Assembly (NCBI GenBank): GCA_038203035.1
Contig: JBBREI010000001.1
Coordinates: forward strand, 45,013 to 109,012
Length of the DNA stretch: 64,000 nucleotides
Direction: 5' to 3'
Source: Usitatibacter sp038203035
GTDB lineage: Bacteria; Pseudomonadota; Gammaproteobacteria; Burkholderiales; Usitatibacteraceae
Shown here: positions 57,651 to 64,000 of the stretch, piece by piece
How positions within the stretch are numbered: the first letter of the stretch is position 1
Layout: each line of letters opens with the position of its first letter
Translations under genes and position numbers: made by a program
Notes under the pieces: generated by a model
Database searches by the model: none
Told to the model about the DNA's origin: nothing
The model's input: the letters and a program-made list of their open reading frames with translations, nothing else

Positions 57651-58379
57651 TCACGCCTCGTCGGTATGGCCAAATTCGGCGAGCGCCTCCCAGTGCTCGA
57701 TCCGGCATTGCCAATAGCGGTTTTCCTTTCCGTCGATCTCCCAGGCGACTTCGCCTGCAAACGGAAGCCACAAGTTTGCGTGACGTCGATAGTCGGAAAA
57801 TCGTCCGCGCCAAGGCGTGGGCAACAACGGCTCTGTGGCCGAGCGTGGTCGATCGGGCGCAAAAGCACCTGAAATCCGCCCGTCGCTGTTGAGGCTGAGC
57901 ATGACTTCCGATGCGGTCTCGCCAAAGCCCGCGCTGACCGACAGCGTATCAGGGCCATCCTGACGCCAGCAAAGCGCTGAATTGCACAGGATGGCGTCCG
58001 GCGCCCATGCGATTTCGGCGAGGTAGCGCATCAACTCGCCGCGCACGAGCGCAGGCGTGTGTTTGGCGCGGGCAATCGGAATGAACCCGAGCGCCATGAT
58101 GTCGAACCGTCCTTCACTCCTCACCAAAGCATCGCGCGCGCAGACCAGCCCAAAGGGGCCGGCCTTCGCCCGCCAGTCGAACTCGCAGGTCCGCGTGGAG
58201 ATCGCCTGGATTGCCGTGAACGCCATCCATGCTTCGGAGTCGAGATTGCGCTTCATCCGTCCCGTCTGCGTCAGCCTCACGCTCGATCGATTTTCTTCCT
58301 GCTGCACGCAGAGACGCATGGCGAGGTCGTAGACAGCGGCCGGAAGGCGCGCCCGGATTTGTTGATCGACCTCAGACAT
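57651..58379 (-). CDS. DUF6544-like protein
   Basis: 242 residues with no clear signal peptide or membrane segment. The pattern (FDWRAKAGPFGLVCARDALV, GELMRYLAEIAWAPDAIL, PTPWRGRFSDYRRHANLWLP, GEVAWEIDGKENRYWQCRI) resembles DUF6544 proteins, which have no assigned function. ATG at 58379 overlaps the end of the 75-aa gene by 8 bp. It is the last gene of a tightly coupled minus-strand cassette. Confidence 0.65.
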   Translation of the reverse strand: MSEVDQQIRARLPAAVYDLAMRLCVQQEENRSSVRLTQTGRMKRNLDSEAWMAFTAIQAISTRTCEFDWRAKAGPFGLVCARDALVRSEGRFDIMALGFIPIARAKHTPALVRGELMRYLAEIAWAPDAILCNSALCWRQDGPDTLSVSAGFGETASEVMLSLNSDGRISGAFAPDRPRSATEPLLPTPWRGRFSDYRRHANLWLPFAGEVAWEIDGKENRYWQCRIEHWEALAEFGHTDEA

Positions 58380-58599
58380 CTTCCATTGCCTTCACCCGAG
58401 CGTCGGCTCCCACCGCCCGCGATGCGGTGCGCCTACGCGGCGCGGGCGCACGCTGCAGACTTCGCAGAATCACCGCCACTGTGACCCAAAGCGCGAGCGC
58501 AAAGGCGCATTGCCAATACAGGCCCTGCGTGAGGGAGGTCGCCGGGAAAAGAACGAGCAGCCACCCGGTGAAGCTGGAGGGGGTGAAGGGCGTCGTCAC
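58372..58599 (-). CDS. 75-aa membrane protein inside the nitroreductase cassette
   Basis: Small gene overlapped on both sides. GTG at 58597-58599 overlaps the nitroreductase stop (GTGA) and its TGA (58372-58374) overlaps the DUF6544-like start. The product has two hydrophobic segments (SSFTGWLLVLFPATSLT and LYWQCAFALALWVTVAVIL) and a basic tail (RSLQRAPAPRRRTASRA). The double coupling supports it as real. No family was recognised. Confidence 0.65.
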   Translation of the reverse strand: MTTPFTPSSFTGWLLVLFPATSLTQGLYWQCAFALALWVTVAVILRSLQRAPAPRRRTASRAVGADARVKAMEDV

Positions 58600-59693
58600 G
58601 CTGTTACGACCGTCTCCACCGGTCGGCGAACCGAATAGGGCAGGCTTGGACCATGACCGAACCGCATGACGATATCCGGGCGCCGGTCCGGCATTCCGAC
58701 CAGCGCCGCCAGTTCGGGGCGCAACGCCGGGACTTCGACCGGCTGATTGATGAAGGCGATTTTCAGCCCGAGCGCCGTCGCCTGCAGGGCGAAGCGTTGG
58801 CAGGCCCGGCCCGCCAGCGCCCAATGCTCGCGGTTGTCCTGTGCGCCGAAGAAGACGGCGACGCCGGCCGAGGACCGCAACTGGCCCGCATATTTGTCGT
58901 TCTCCGACTTGGCCGTGACGAACATGTCGAAGAAGGGTGGACCGAGCCATTCGGGGAGAAACGGGGAGCCGCTTGCCGCGCTGCAAAGGCCATCGCCCGA
59001 CTTCAGGGCTCGCGCGGGACTGAAGCGCAGCCACGATTTCAGTTCGCGGATGAAGGACGGGTCGCCCATTTGCGCGCTGTTTCCCGCCACGACGAGATCG
59101 CGGATCCGGTCCAGCTGTGGCCGGTCCGTGACCAGGACCATATCGACGCCGGGAATTGCCGCCGCGGCGGCAAGTGTTGCGAGATCGGCCGGGCTTGCCG
59201 CTCGACCGTCATAGTCGGCGCGGGTCGATTGCCGCTGTGGAATGGCGTCGAACAGAGCAGAGCCCGCAGGGGCCGCATCGCGGTAGGCGAAGTTGATCGA
59301 CCCGCCGTTTGCATCATCGAAGCTCAGTTCACCGGGGCGACCGCGGGCGGCTGCGGCAAGTGCGAGCGTTTCTGCGGCACAGCCGAGGCTTGCAAAGATG
59401 TGATGGTCGTCGGGGTCGACCACCGGCGTCCGGCGGGAGAAGTCTGGCTGGATCGTGATCTGGCGCGGGGCAAGCGCGAACCGCCAAGGCTGCGTGTTAT
59501 GGCCGTTCGGCGCGAGCGTGGCGTACCGGATCAGATCCCGCGCCTTGGGTTGTGCCGACAGTAGCGAGCGCATGGCTCTCGCAGCATCGTTATAGTCCGA
59601 TGATGACCCCATCTGTCTGGCGCCGACATGGACTGCCCCGGCGCCAAGAGCTGCCAAGCTTCCAACACCAATGAGGATTTGTCGGCGGTTCAA
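58596..59693 (-). CDS. Acg/nitroreductase-family FMN-binding protein, exported
   Basis: 365 residues. The N-terminus, MNRRQILIGVGSLAALGAGA, is a Tat-like or Sec-like signal. The nitroreductase-like core carries ATLAPNGHNTQPWRF, the family's FMN-binding signature, and later FGHGPSLPYSVRRP. Acg-type proteins are nitroreductase relatives whose enzymatic role is often uncertain. TTG at 59693 follows GGGAG by 6 nt. It is the first gene of a three-gene cassette that ends next to a tRNA, and its composition looks somewhat less GC-rich than its neighbours. Confidence 0.8.
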   Translation of the reverse strand: MNRRQILIGVGSLAALGAGAVHVGARQMGSSSDYNDAARAMRSLLSAQPKARDLIRYATLAPNGHNTQPWRFALAPRQITIQPDFSRRTPVVDPDDHHIFASLGCAAETLALAAAARGRPGELSFDDANGGSINFAYRDAAPAGSALFDAIPQRQSTRADYDGRAASPADLATLAAAAAIPGVDMVLVTDRPQLDRIRDLVVAGNSAQMGDPSFIRELKSWLRFSPARALKSGDGLCSAASGSPFLPEWLGPPFFDMFVTAKSENDKYAGQLRSSAGVAVFFGAQDNREHWALAGRACQRFALQATALGLKIAFINQPVEVPALRPELAALVGMPDRRPDIVMRFGHGPSLPYSVRRPVETVVTA

Positions 59694-59862
59694 TGCGCGC
59701 TCCCAGTGCTGAGCGATGACCGCGCGAAGGCTGGACGCCTGCTCGAAGCCGCGGGATCGGAAAATTGCTCAAGGCAAGAGCGGGTCAATGATGACCCCTT
59801 GGGCGCCGGATGGTTCCAGCAAGGGTTGCGGCTGCGGGCGCCGGCGTGGAACAGCGAAAGTT

Positions 59863-59940
59863 TGGCGCGCCCGACACGATTCGAACGTGCGACCCCTGCC
59901 TTCGGAGGGCAGTGCTCTAATCCAGCTGAGCTACGGGCGC
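59863..59940 (-). tRNA. tRNA-Arg (anticodon CCG)
   Basis: Read on the minus strand it gives a full cloverleaf: acceptor GCGCCCG/CGGGCGC, D-arm GCTC...GAGC, anticodon stem CTGCC/GGCAG with loop CTCCGAA (anticodon CCG), T-loop TTCGAAT, discriminator G and an encoded CCA. It reads the CGG arginine codon. A minus-strand TTGGAC and TAGAAT upstream (19 bp apart) may be its promoter. Its 3' end faces the nitroreductase cassette, the side where integrated elements would sit. Confidence 0.96.
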
Positions 59941-60013
59941 GTATCTATCGGATTCTAAATGAGTTCGATGGTTCGCGTCCAATGCGCACCCCTGCCCGCC
60001 AGCGGTTAAGCGA

Positions 60014-60019
60014 TATAAT
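60014..60019 (+). promoter_or_regulatory. -10 element for the cytochrome c gene
   Basis: A consensus TATAAT lies about 48 bp upstream of the cytochrome ATG. No good -35 hexamer is visible at the usual spacing. Confidence 0.4.
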
Positions 60020-60066
60020 CCGTGTTGCAATTGCACACCCCATTGGCGCGAATTTCCGAGGAAAAC

Positions 60067-60618
60067 ATGTCCGGCTCCCACGACGATCACAAGAACGATA
60101 ACCAGGGCGGCAGCAACCCCGTGACGCTCGCAATCGCGATCGCTGTGGGCGCGGTGGCGCTCGTGATCGGAATCATCATGGTGGTGCAGCTCGCTGTGGG
60201 CTCCTATGGATCGCGCTCGCTGAAGGGTGATGCGTCGATGTCGCCGGAAGCCGTGGCCAGGCGCCTGGCTCCGGTCGCAAAGGTGGAAGTGGACCCCAAT
60301 GCACCCGCACCCGCCGCTGCCGCGCCCATGGTGGCAGCGGTCGCCGTTGCGCCCGCGTCCGGCAAGGCGCTCGAAGGTGGCGGCGGCAAGGCGACCTACG
60401 ATGCGGTCTGCGCGGTTTGCCACGGCGCCGGAGTCGCGGGCGCGCCGAAGCTGGGTGACAAGGCGGCCTGGGCGCTGCGCCTGAAAGCCGGTATGGAAGC
60501 GCTTCACACCTCTGCGTTGAAGGGCAAGGGCGCGATGCCGCCCAAGGGTGGCAACGCCGCGCTTTCCGACGAAGCGGTCAGGGCGGCGGTCGACTACCTG
60601 GCCGGCACGGCCAAATAA
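60067..60618 (+). CDS. Membrane-anchored cytochrome c5 family protein
   Basis: Electron carrier of 183 residues. A His/Asp-rich N-terminus precedes one membrane helix (VTLAIAIAVGAVALVIGIIM), an Ala/Pro-rich linker, and a class I haem domain with CAVCHG and the axial methionine in GKGAMPPKGGN. The single CxxCH implies one haem, attached in the periplasm. ATG at 60067 follows GAGGA. The TAA is one base before the apparent apaH start. Confidence 0.92.
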   Translation: MSGSHDDHKNDNQGGSNPVTLAIAIAVGAVALVIGIIMVVQLAVGSYGSRSLKGDASMSPEAVARRLAPVAKVEVDPNAPAPAAAAPMVAAVAVAPASGKALEGGGGKATYDAVCAVCHGAGVAGAPKLGDKAAWALRLKAGMEALHTSALKGKGAMPPKGGNAALSDEAVRAAVDYLAGTAK

Positions 60619-60619
60619 C

Positions 60620-61453
60620 ATCGCCACTTACGCCGTCGGTGACCTCCAGGGCTGCTTCGAGCCGCTGCAACGCTTGCTGGACGCGGCGCGTTTCGATCCC
60701 GCGACAGACCGCGTCTGGTTCGTGGGCGACCTGGTGAATCGGGGCCCCGATTCCCTGCGTTGCCTGCGTTTCGTGAAATCCCTCGGCGCCGCCGCCGTCA
60801 CCGTGCTCGGCAACCACGACCTGCACCTGATCTGCATCGCCGAAGGCATCGAAAGGCGCCGCAAGCGCGACACCATGGAAGACGTGTTGGCCGCGCCCGA
60901 TCGCGACGAGCTGATCGCCTGGCTTCGCAGCCAGCCGCTGCTGCATGTGGAGGGAAACTTCGCCATGGTGCACGCGGGCCTGCTGCCCGAATGGTCGGTC
61001 GAGCGTGCCAAGGGCCTGGCGGGCGAGGTCGAGGCCTGGCTGCGTGGCCCCGACTACCGCCAGCTCCTCGCGCGCATGTACGGCGACGAGCCGAACGCCT
61101 GGAGCGACGGCCTCACCGGCATGGATCGCTTGCGCGTCATCATCAACGCCATGACCCGCCTGCGTGTATGTGATCGCAGCGGCTCCATGGTGCTCAAGTT
61201 CAAGTCCGATCCCGGTGATGCCACCGAGGGCATGACGCCGTGGTTCGACATGCCGGGCCGCGCAAGCGCCGACCACACCATGGTCATCGGCCACTGGTCC
61301 GCCCTGGGTGTTCGCATACGCCTCGACCTGCTGGCGCTCGATAGCGGCTGTGTCTGGGGGCGCACGCTTACCGGAGCGCGCCTGGAGGACCGGAAGATAT
61401 TCGAGGTGAGCTGCGCTCCACCTCCACCTGCGCCTCCAGCCGCAGCAGGTTAG
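60620..61453 (+). CDS. apaH: Symmetrical bis(5'-nucleosyl)-tetraphosphatase, no canonical start
   Basis: Hydrolyses Ap4A to two ADP. The 277-residue product has the metallophosphatase motifs GDLQGC, GDLVNRGPDS, GNHDLHL, MVHAGLLPEW and IGHWSALG. At the position where homologues read MATYxxGD, this gene reads ATC-GCC-ACT-TAC, so an ATC stands in place of the start. The only conventional in-frame codon nearby is GTG at 60548, inside the cytochrome gene, which adds 24 unconserved residues. The 3' end overlaps the convergent acyltransferase gene by 86 bp. Confidence 0.9.
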   Translation: MATYAVGDLQGCFEPLQRLLDAARFDPATDRVWFVGDLVNRGPDSLRCLRFVKSLGAAAVTVLGNHDLHLICIAEGIERRRKRDTMEDVLAAPDRDELIAWLRSQPLLHVEGNFAMVHAGLLPEWSVERAKGLAGEVEAWLRGPDYRQLLARMYGDEPNAWSDGLTGMDRLRVIINAMTRLRVCDRSGSMVLKFKSDPGDATEGMTPWFDMPGRASADHTMVIGHWSALGVRIRLDLLALDSGCVWGRTLTGARLEDRKIFEVSCAPPPPAPPAAAG

Positions 61454-62153
61454 CAACCGCCGCTTGCGCGGCCGCGGCGACTTCCCGCCGGCCCAACCCC
61501 GCGGTGTCGATGGGTGCGGCAAAAGCCAGCCGGGCGATCACGCCGCGCTGGCGGATCACCAGCCCCAGCGATTGCATGAAGGAAAGGTCGCCCACATACG
61601 CCATCGCGAGGCACAACGTGCCGTCGGCGTGTTCGTATCGGATCGCGCACGGATGCACGTGGGCCCCGTTGGCGACGGCGGGCTCGAAGAGCGACGAGTG
61701 GAATTTGAGAAGCTGGTCTCCCTCGGTGGTTGTGCCCTCCGGAAACAGCCCCACGCGATCGGCCTGCGCAAGCGCCGCATGCACCAGGTCGTTGATGCGC
61801 GCGGTGTCGCGACGGCGCTCGCGCCGGATGAAGATCGTCCCGGCGCGCTCCGCGACCCATCCGGCGATCGGCCAGTCGCGTATCTCGCTCTTCGCGATGA
61901 AACGCGTGGGCCGCACGCACGACACCGCGAAGATGTCGATCCACGAGACGTGGTTCGCCGCGATCATGGCGCCGGCCTCGGTCATTTCTGGTGGAGTGCC
62001 TTCGATCCGCACGGTGACGCCCGCGACACGCAGCAGCTTCGCGGACCACCAGCCCACCAGGGCGCGCTTGCGTGCCGGTTTCGCGCGGGGGAATACCAGC
62101 CGCAGGATCGCGGCGCCGGCGGCCGTGTGCAGCACGAGCCGCGTCCAGCGCAA
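61368..62153 (-). CDS. 1-acyl-glycerol-3-phosphate acyltransferase (PlsC-like)
   Basis: Lysophospholipid acyltransferase of 261 residues. It has the catalytic NHVSWID (H-x4-D), the second block GTIFIRRERR and the third block LFPEGTTT, with an N-terminal hydrophobic stretch. TTG at 62153 is the first conventional start codon after the upstream stop. Homologues often start slightly earlier, so a rare ATT or CTG start cannot be excluded. It may make phosphatidic acid or acylate ornithine lipids; the acceptor is unknown. Confidence 0.87.
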   Translation of the reverse strand: MRWTRLVLHTAAGAAILRLVFPRAKPARKRALVGWWSAKLLRVAGVTVRIEGTPPEMTEAGAMIAANHVSWIDIFAVSCVRPTRFIAKSEIRDWPIAGWVAERAGTIFIRRERRRDTARINDLVHAALAQADRVGLFPEGTTTEGDQLLKFHSSLFEPAVANGAHVHPCAIRYEHADGTLCLAMAYVGDLSFMQSLGLVIRQRGVIARLAFAAPIDTAGLGRREVAAAAQAAVANLLRLEAQVEVERSSPRISSGPPGALR

Positions 62154-62181
62154 CGCGCGCAGGCCGCGGCCGGCGCGCGTG

Positions 62182-62637
62182 TTAATGGGTCACGCGCGTC
62201 GAATTGCGGCCGGAAAGGATGCGCACGCGATCGCCGGGGCGGAAAGCCTCGTCGGCACCCTGGACCACGGCGACGTATCTGCCCGAATCGAGCAGCACCG
62301 TGACCTCGACGCCCGGCACCTCGTTCGATTGCCGCTCGATGTTGTGGCCGACGATGCTGCCGATGATCGCCCCGCCGATGGCCCCGAGGATCTGTCCGCT
62401 GCCGCCGCCCACGTTGCTGCCAGCCACGCCGCCGATGAAGGCGCCCGCGGTGCTGCCGATGCCGGTGTCGCCCGGCTGGATGCGCACCGGCCGCACCGTT
62501 TCCACGACGCCGAAGCGCACCGACTGCTCGCCGCGAACTTCGTAGGCGCGGTAATCCGCGCTGCCGGCGTTATACGCGCAGCCGCCGAGCGCCAGCGCGA
62601 TGGCGGTGGCCGCGGCCACCCGGATGAATCGTTCCAT
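62182..62637 (-). CDS. Glycine-zipper 2TM lipoprotein (SlyB/PcpY-like)
   Basis: Outer-membrane lipoprotein of 151 residues. ATG at 62637 has a perfect AAGGAGG 5 nt upstream. The signal peptide ends in LALGGC|AY. The central glycine-zipper segment (GSTAGAFIGGVAGSNVGGG, ILGAIGGAIIGSIVGHNIE) is characteristic, followed by a C-terminal beta domain (VEVTVLLDSGRYVAVVQ). SlyB relatives stabilise the outer membrane. It lies 11 bp after the PfkB-type kinase gene. Confidence 0.92.
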   Translation of the reverse strand: MERFIRVAAATAIALALGGCAYNAGSADYRAYEVRGEQSVRFGVVETVRPVRIQPGDTGIGSTAGAFIGGVAGSNVGGGSGQILGAIGGAIIGSIVGHNIERQSNEVPGVEVTVLLDSGRYVAVVQGADEAFRPGDRVRILSGRNSTRVTH

Positions 62638-62648
62638 GAAAGCCTCCT

Positions 62649-63581
62649 TCACAGGTTCTCGCCGAACGCGTCGTGCAGTCGCTTCGCGATCTCGCCACGC
62701 GCGGGTGAATGGTTCTGCCCGCCACGATGGGCGATCTTGATCGATCCCATCACCGAGGCCAGCCGCGCCGATTTCTCCCAGCCCCATCCGTGCGCCATGC
62801 CATGCAGCAGGCCGGCGCGGAAGGCGTCGCCGCACCCCGTGGGGTCGACCACCGCGTCGGGTTTCACGGCCGCGACGCGAATCTCCCCGCCATCAGCGTG
62901 GACGCTGGAGCCTTCGGCTCCACGCGTGACCACCACGGCGCCGATGGTGGCGGCGATCTCGGCGATTTTCCTGCCGGTGCGCTCCTCGACGACGCGGGCC
63001 TCGTAGTCGTTCACGGCCAGCACCCGCGCGCCCGCGATGAGATCGAGCAGCTCGCGCCCGGAGAACATCGGCAGGCCCTGCCCCGGGTCGAAGACAAACG
63101 GGATGCCAGCCGCCGCGAAACCACGCGCATGTTCGATCATGCCGTCACGCCCGTCGGGTGAAACGATGCCGAGCGTTGCACCGGGCGCGTCTGCCACGCG
63201 GTTGCGATGTGAAAACATCATCGCGCCGGGATGGAAGGCGGTGATCTGGTTGTCGTCGATGTCGGTCGTGATGAAGGCCTGTGCGGTGAACTGGTCCTCC
63301 AGCACCCGGACGTGGGCGGCGGACATGCCCAGGCCCGCCAGGCGCGCCGCGTACGGACCGAAGTCGTGCCCGGCGGTCGCCATCAGCAGCGGCGCCTCGC
63401 CGAGGAGACTCAGGTTGTACGCGATGTTTCCGCCGGTCCCGCCGTATTCCCGGCGCATGTCGGGGACCATGAACGAGACGTTGAGGATGTGGATCTGGTC
63501 GGCCAGGATGTGTTTCTTGAACTGGTCCGGGAACACCATGATGGTGTCGAAGGCGAGGGAACCGCAGACGAGGATCGGCAT
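62649..63581 (-). CDS. PfkB-family carbohydrate/nucleoside kinase
   Basis: Ribokinase-fold kinase of 310 residues. The N-terminal region MPILVCGSLAFDTIMVFP, the GGTGGNIAYNLSLLG motif, and the C-terminal signature DPTGCGDAFRAGLLHG with the catalytic aspartate are clear. Many such betaproteobacterial proteins resemble adenosine kinases, but the substrate cannot be decided. ATG at 63581; the open frame upstream is not conserved. It is divergent from the riboswitch-controlled gene. Confidence 0.9.
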   Translation of the reverse strand: MPILVCGSLAFDTIMVFPDQFKKHILADQIHILNVSFMVPDMRREYGGTGGNIAYNLSLLGEAPLLMATAGHDFGPYAARLAGLGMSAAHVRVLEDQFTAQAFITTDIDDNQITAFHPGAMMFSHRNRVADAPGATLGIVSPDGRDGMIEHARGFAAAGIPFVFDPGQGLPMFSGRELLDLIAGARVLAVNDYEARVVEERTGRKIAEIAATIGAVVVTRGAEGSSVHADGGEIRVAAVKPDAVVDPTGCGDAFRAGLLHGMAHGWGWEKSARLASVMGSIKIAHRGGQNHSPARGEIAKRLHDAFGENL

Positions 63582-63763
63582 GCCGGGAGTATAGCGGCCA
63601 GGCCCCTTGCCCTTCCGCCGGGATATCCGGCGCCCCGGGGCCGACAGACGGCATTGACCGGTCCCGGCCGGCGGGTGATGATCGGCCACGTGGATGACAT
63701 TTGAAACACAGGCGGGACCGACGGGTCCCTCCCGGGTTTATTTGGTCGACCGCGGGATTTCTG
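63582..63763. other. Divergent region with candidate riboswitch promoter
   Basis: On the plus strand TTGACC (63654-63659) and GATGAT (63677-63682) are 17 bp apart and could start the riboswitch transcript near 63690. A small hairpin, GGGACC (63714-63719) and GGTCCC (63724-63729), follows. No gene is seen. Confidence 0.35.
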
Positions 63764-63850
63764 AAACGGCAAAGCCATCGAAAGGTGGCGACGCAAAGTT
63801 ACCGGTCTAAGGGGCGCCCGTGGCGCCCTACGACAGCGGGGCTGCCAGAA
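63764..63850 (+). ncRNA. Cyclic di-GMP-I (GEMM-I) riboswitch
   Basis: The aptamer core is complete: GGCAAA (63769-63774), a hairpin GCCATC-GAAA-GGTGGC (63774-63789) closed by a GNRA tetraloop, GACGCAAAG (63790-63798), CCGGTCTAA (63802-63810), a 7-bp stem GGGCGCC/GGCGCCC (63812-63828) and AGCGGGGCTGCC (63835-63846). Spacing equals that of the well-known Vibrio Vc2 aptamer while the stem bases differ by compensating changes. It ends directly before the ribosome-binding site of the gene at 63864, which suggests control of translation initiation. Confidence 0.93.
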
Positions 63851-63863
63851 AGGCGGTAGGGAA

Positions 63864-64000
63864 ATGACACAGAACGGCAACGTCGTTCCGTTGGAAGGCC
63901 ACCCCCGGCCCAGAGCCCGCCTGTCCTCACAGGAATCCGCAAGCGTCCTCACCGGCTGCCGCGAGCTTGCGCTCGATCGCATGGCCATCGCCCTGTCCGG
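63864..64000 (+). CDS. N-terminus of an unidentified protein under the c-di-GMP riboswitch
   Basis: ATG at 63864 follows AGGCGG and TAGGG and opens a frame that runs off the window after 45 codons. It reads MTQNGNVVPLEG, then RARLSSQESASVLTGCRELA and LDRMAIALSG. The CRELALDRMA-type helix resembles the start of DUF1631 proteins, but too little is present to decide. The riboswitch directly upstream implies a role linked to c-di-GMP signalling, for instance motility or attachment. Confidence 0.6.
   Translation, partial: MTQNGNVVPLEGHPRPRARLSSQESASVLTGCRELALDRMAIALS

Noticed and set aside
57683..59711. Shared string TCCCAGTGCT flanking the nitroreductase cassette
   Set aside because: Ten bases of identity without extension on either side is too short, and one copy is coding.
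57548..59862. Integrated island with attachment-site duplication at tRNA-Arg
   Set aside because: No direct repeat of the tRNA 3' end longer than about 7 bases was found on the far side, and there is no integrase; only possible transfer of the cassette is retained.

Overview
The window is chromosomal DNA from a high-GC betaproteobacterium. The evidence is the origin-region gene order (gyrB-dnaN-dnaA divergent from rpmH-rnpA-yidD-yidC-mnmE), followed by mnmG-rsmG-parA-parB, a complete atpIBEFHAGDC operon and glmU/glmS, together with betaproteobacterial-type GltB, PriA, ArgS and DsbA proteins. A Usitatibacter-like or Nitrosomonadales-like lineage is possible, but nothing in the sequence fixes the genus.

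Layout. (1) 1-15922 is the origin region. topA (5' truncated) converges on gyrB across a terminator that contains both stop codons. gyrB, dnaN and dnaA run leftwards. A likely two-part oriC has DnaA boxes on both sides of dnaA. rpmH to mnmE run rightwards, then two parS sites, then mnmG-rsmG-parA-parB coupled by overlapping stop/start codons. (2) 15955-23157 is the ATP synthase operon, with a near-consensus promoter and an intrinsic terminator. (3) 23174-30750 holds glmU, an Omp85-type barrel protein and a Crp-type regulator divergent from a stand-alone CHASE2 membrane protein, then glmS, a small ORF and a GlsB-type protein. (4) 30755-36374 holds a secreted metallo-beta-lactamase-fold hydrolase and an HMG-CoA lyase/beta-barrel/ABC-importer operon. 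(5) 36378-50599, all on the minus strand, runs gltB-gltD-hydrolase, hemE, priA, argS-SPOR-dsbA-SDR. (6) 50908-57547 holds two paralogous lipoproteins and a three-gene polysaccharide initiation set (epimerase/reductase, polyprenyl-phosphate sugar transferase, 4,6-dehydratase). (7) 57651-59940 is a three-gene minus-strand cassette (nitroreductase-like protein, 75-aa membrane protein, DUF6544-like protein) beside a tRNA-Arg(CCG). (8) 60067-64000 holds cytochrome c5, apaH, an acyltransferase, a SlyB-like lipoprotein, a PfkB kinase, and a c-di-GMP-I riboswitch in front of a gene cut by the window end.

Working together: region 1 and parS/ParAB initiate, start and segregate replication; the atp operon makes ATP; glmU and glmS supply UDP-GlcNAc to the envelope and polysaccharide genes; gltBD handles nitrogen assimilation, apparently from a promoter with an NtrC-like palindrome in its spacer.

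The most unusual signals are small. A covarying hairpin element occurs twice, just upstream of atpG and of an ABC ATPase gene. A 45-bp tandem duplication has copied that ATPase gene's start codon and ribosome-binding region. mnmE and apaH have CTG and ATC where their start codons should be. A DnaA-box pair with a 26-bp palindrome lies upstream of priA. The c-di-GMP riboswitch controls an unidentified gene. No CRISPR array, prophage or insertion sequence was seen.
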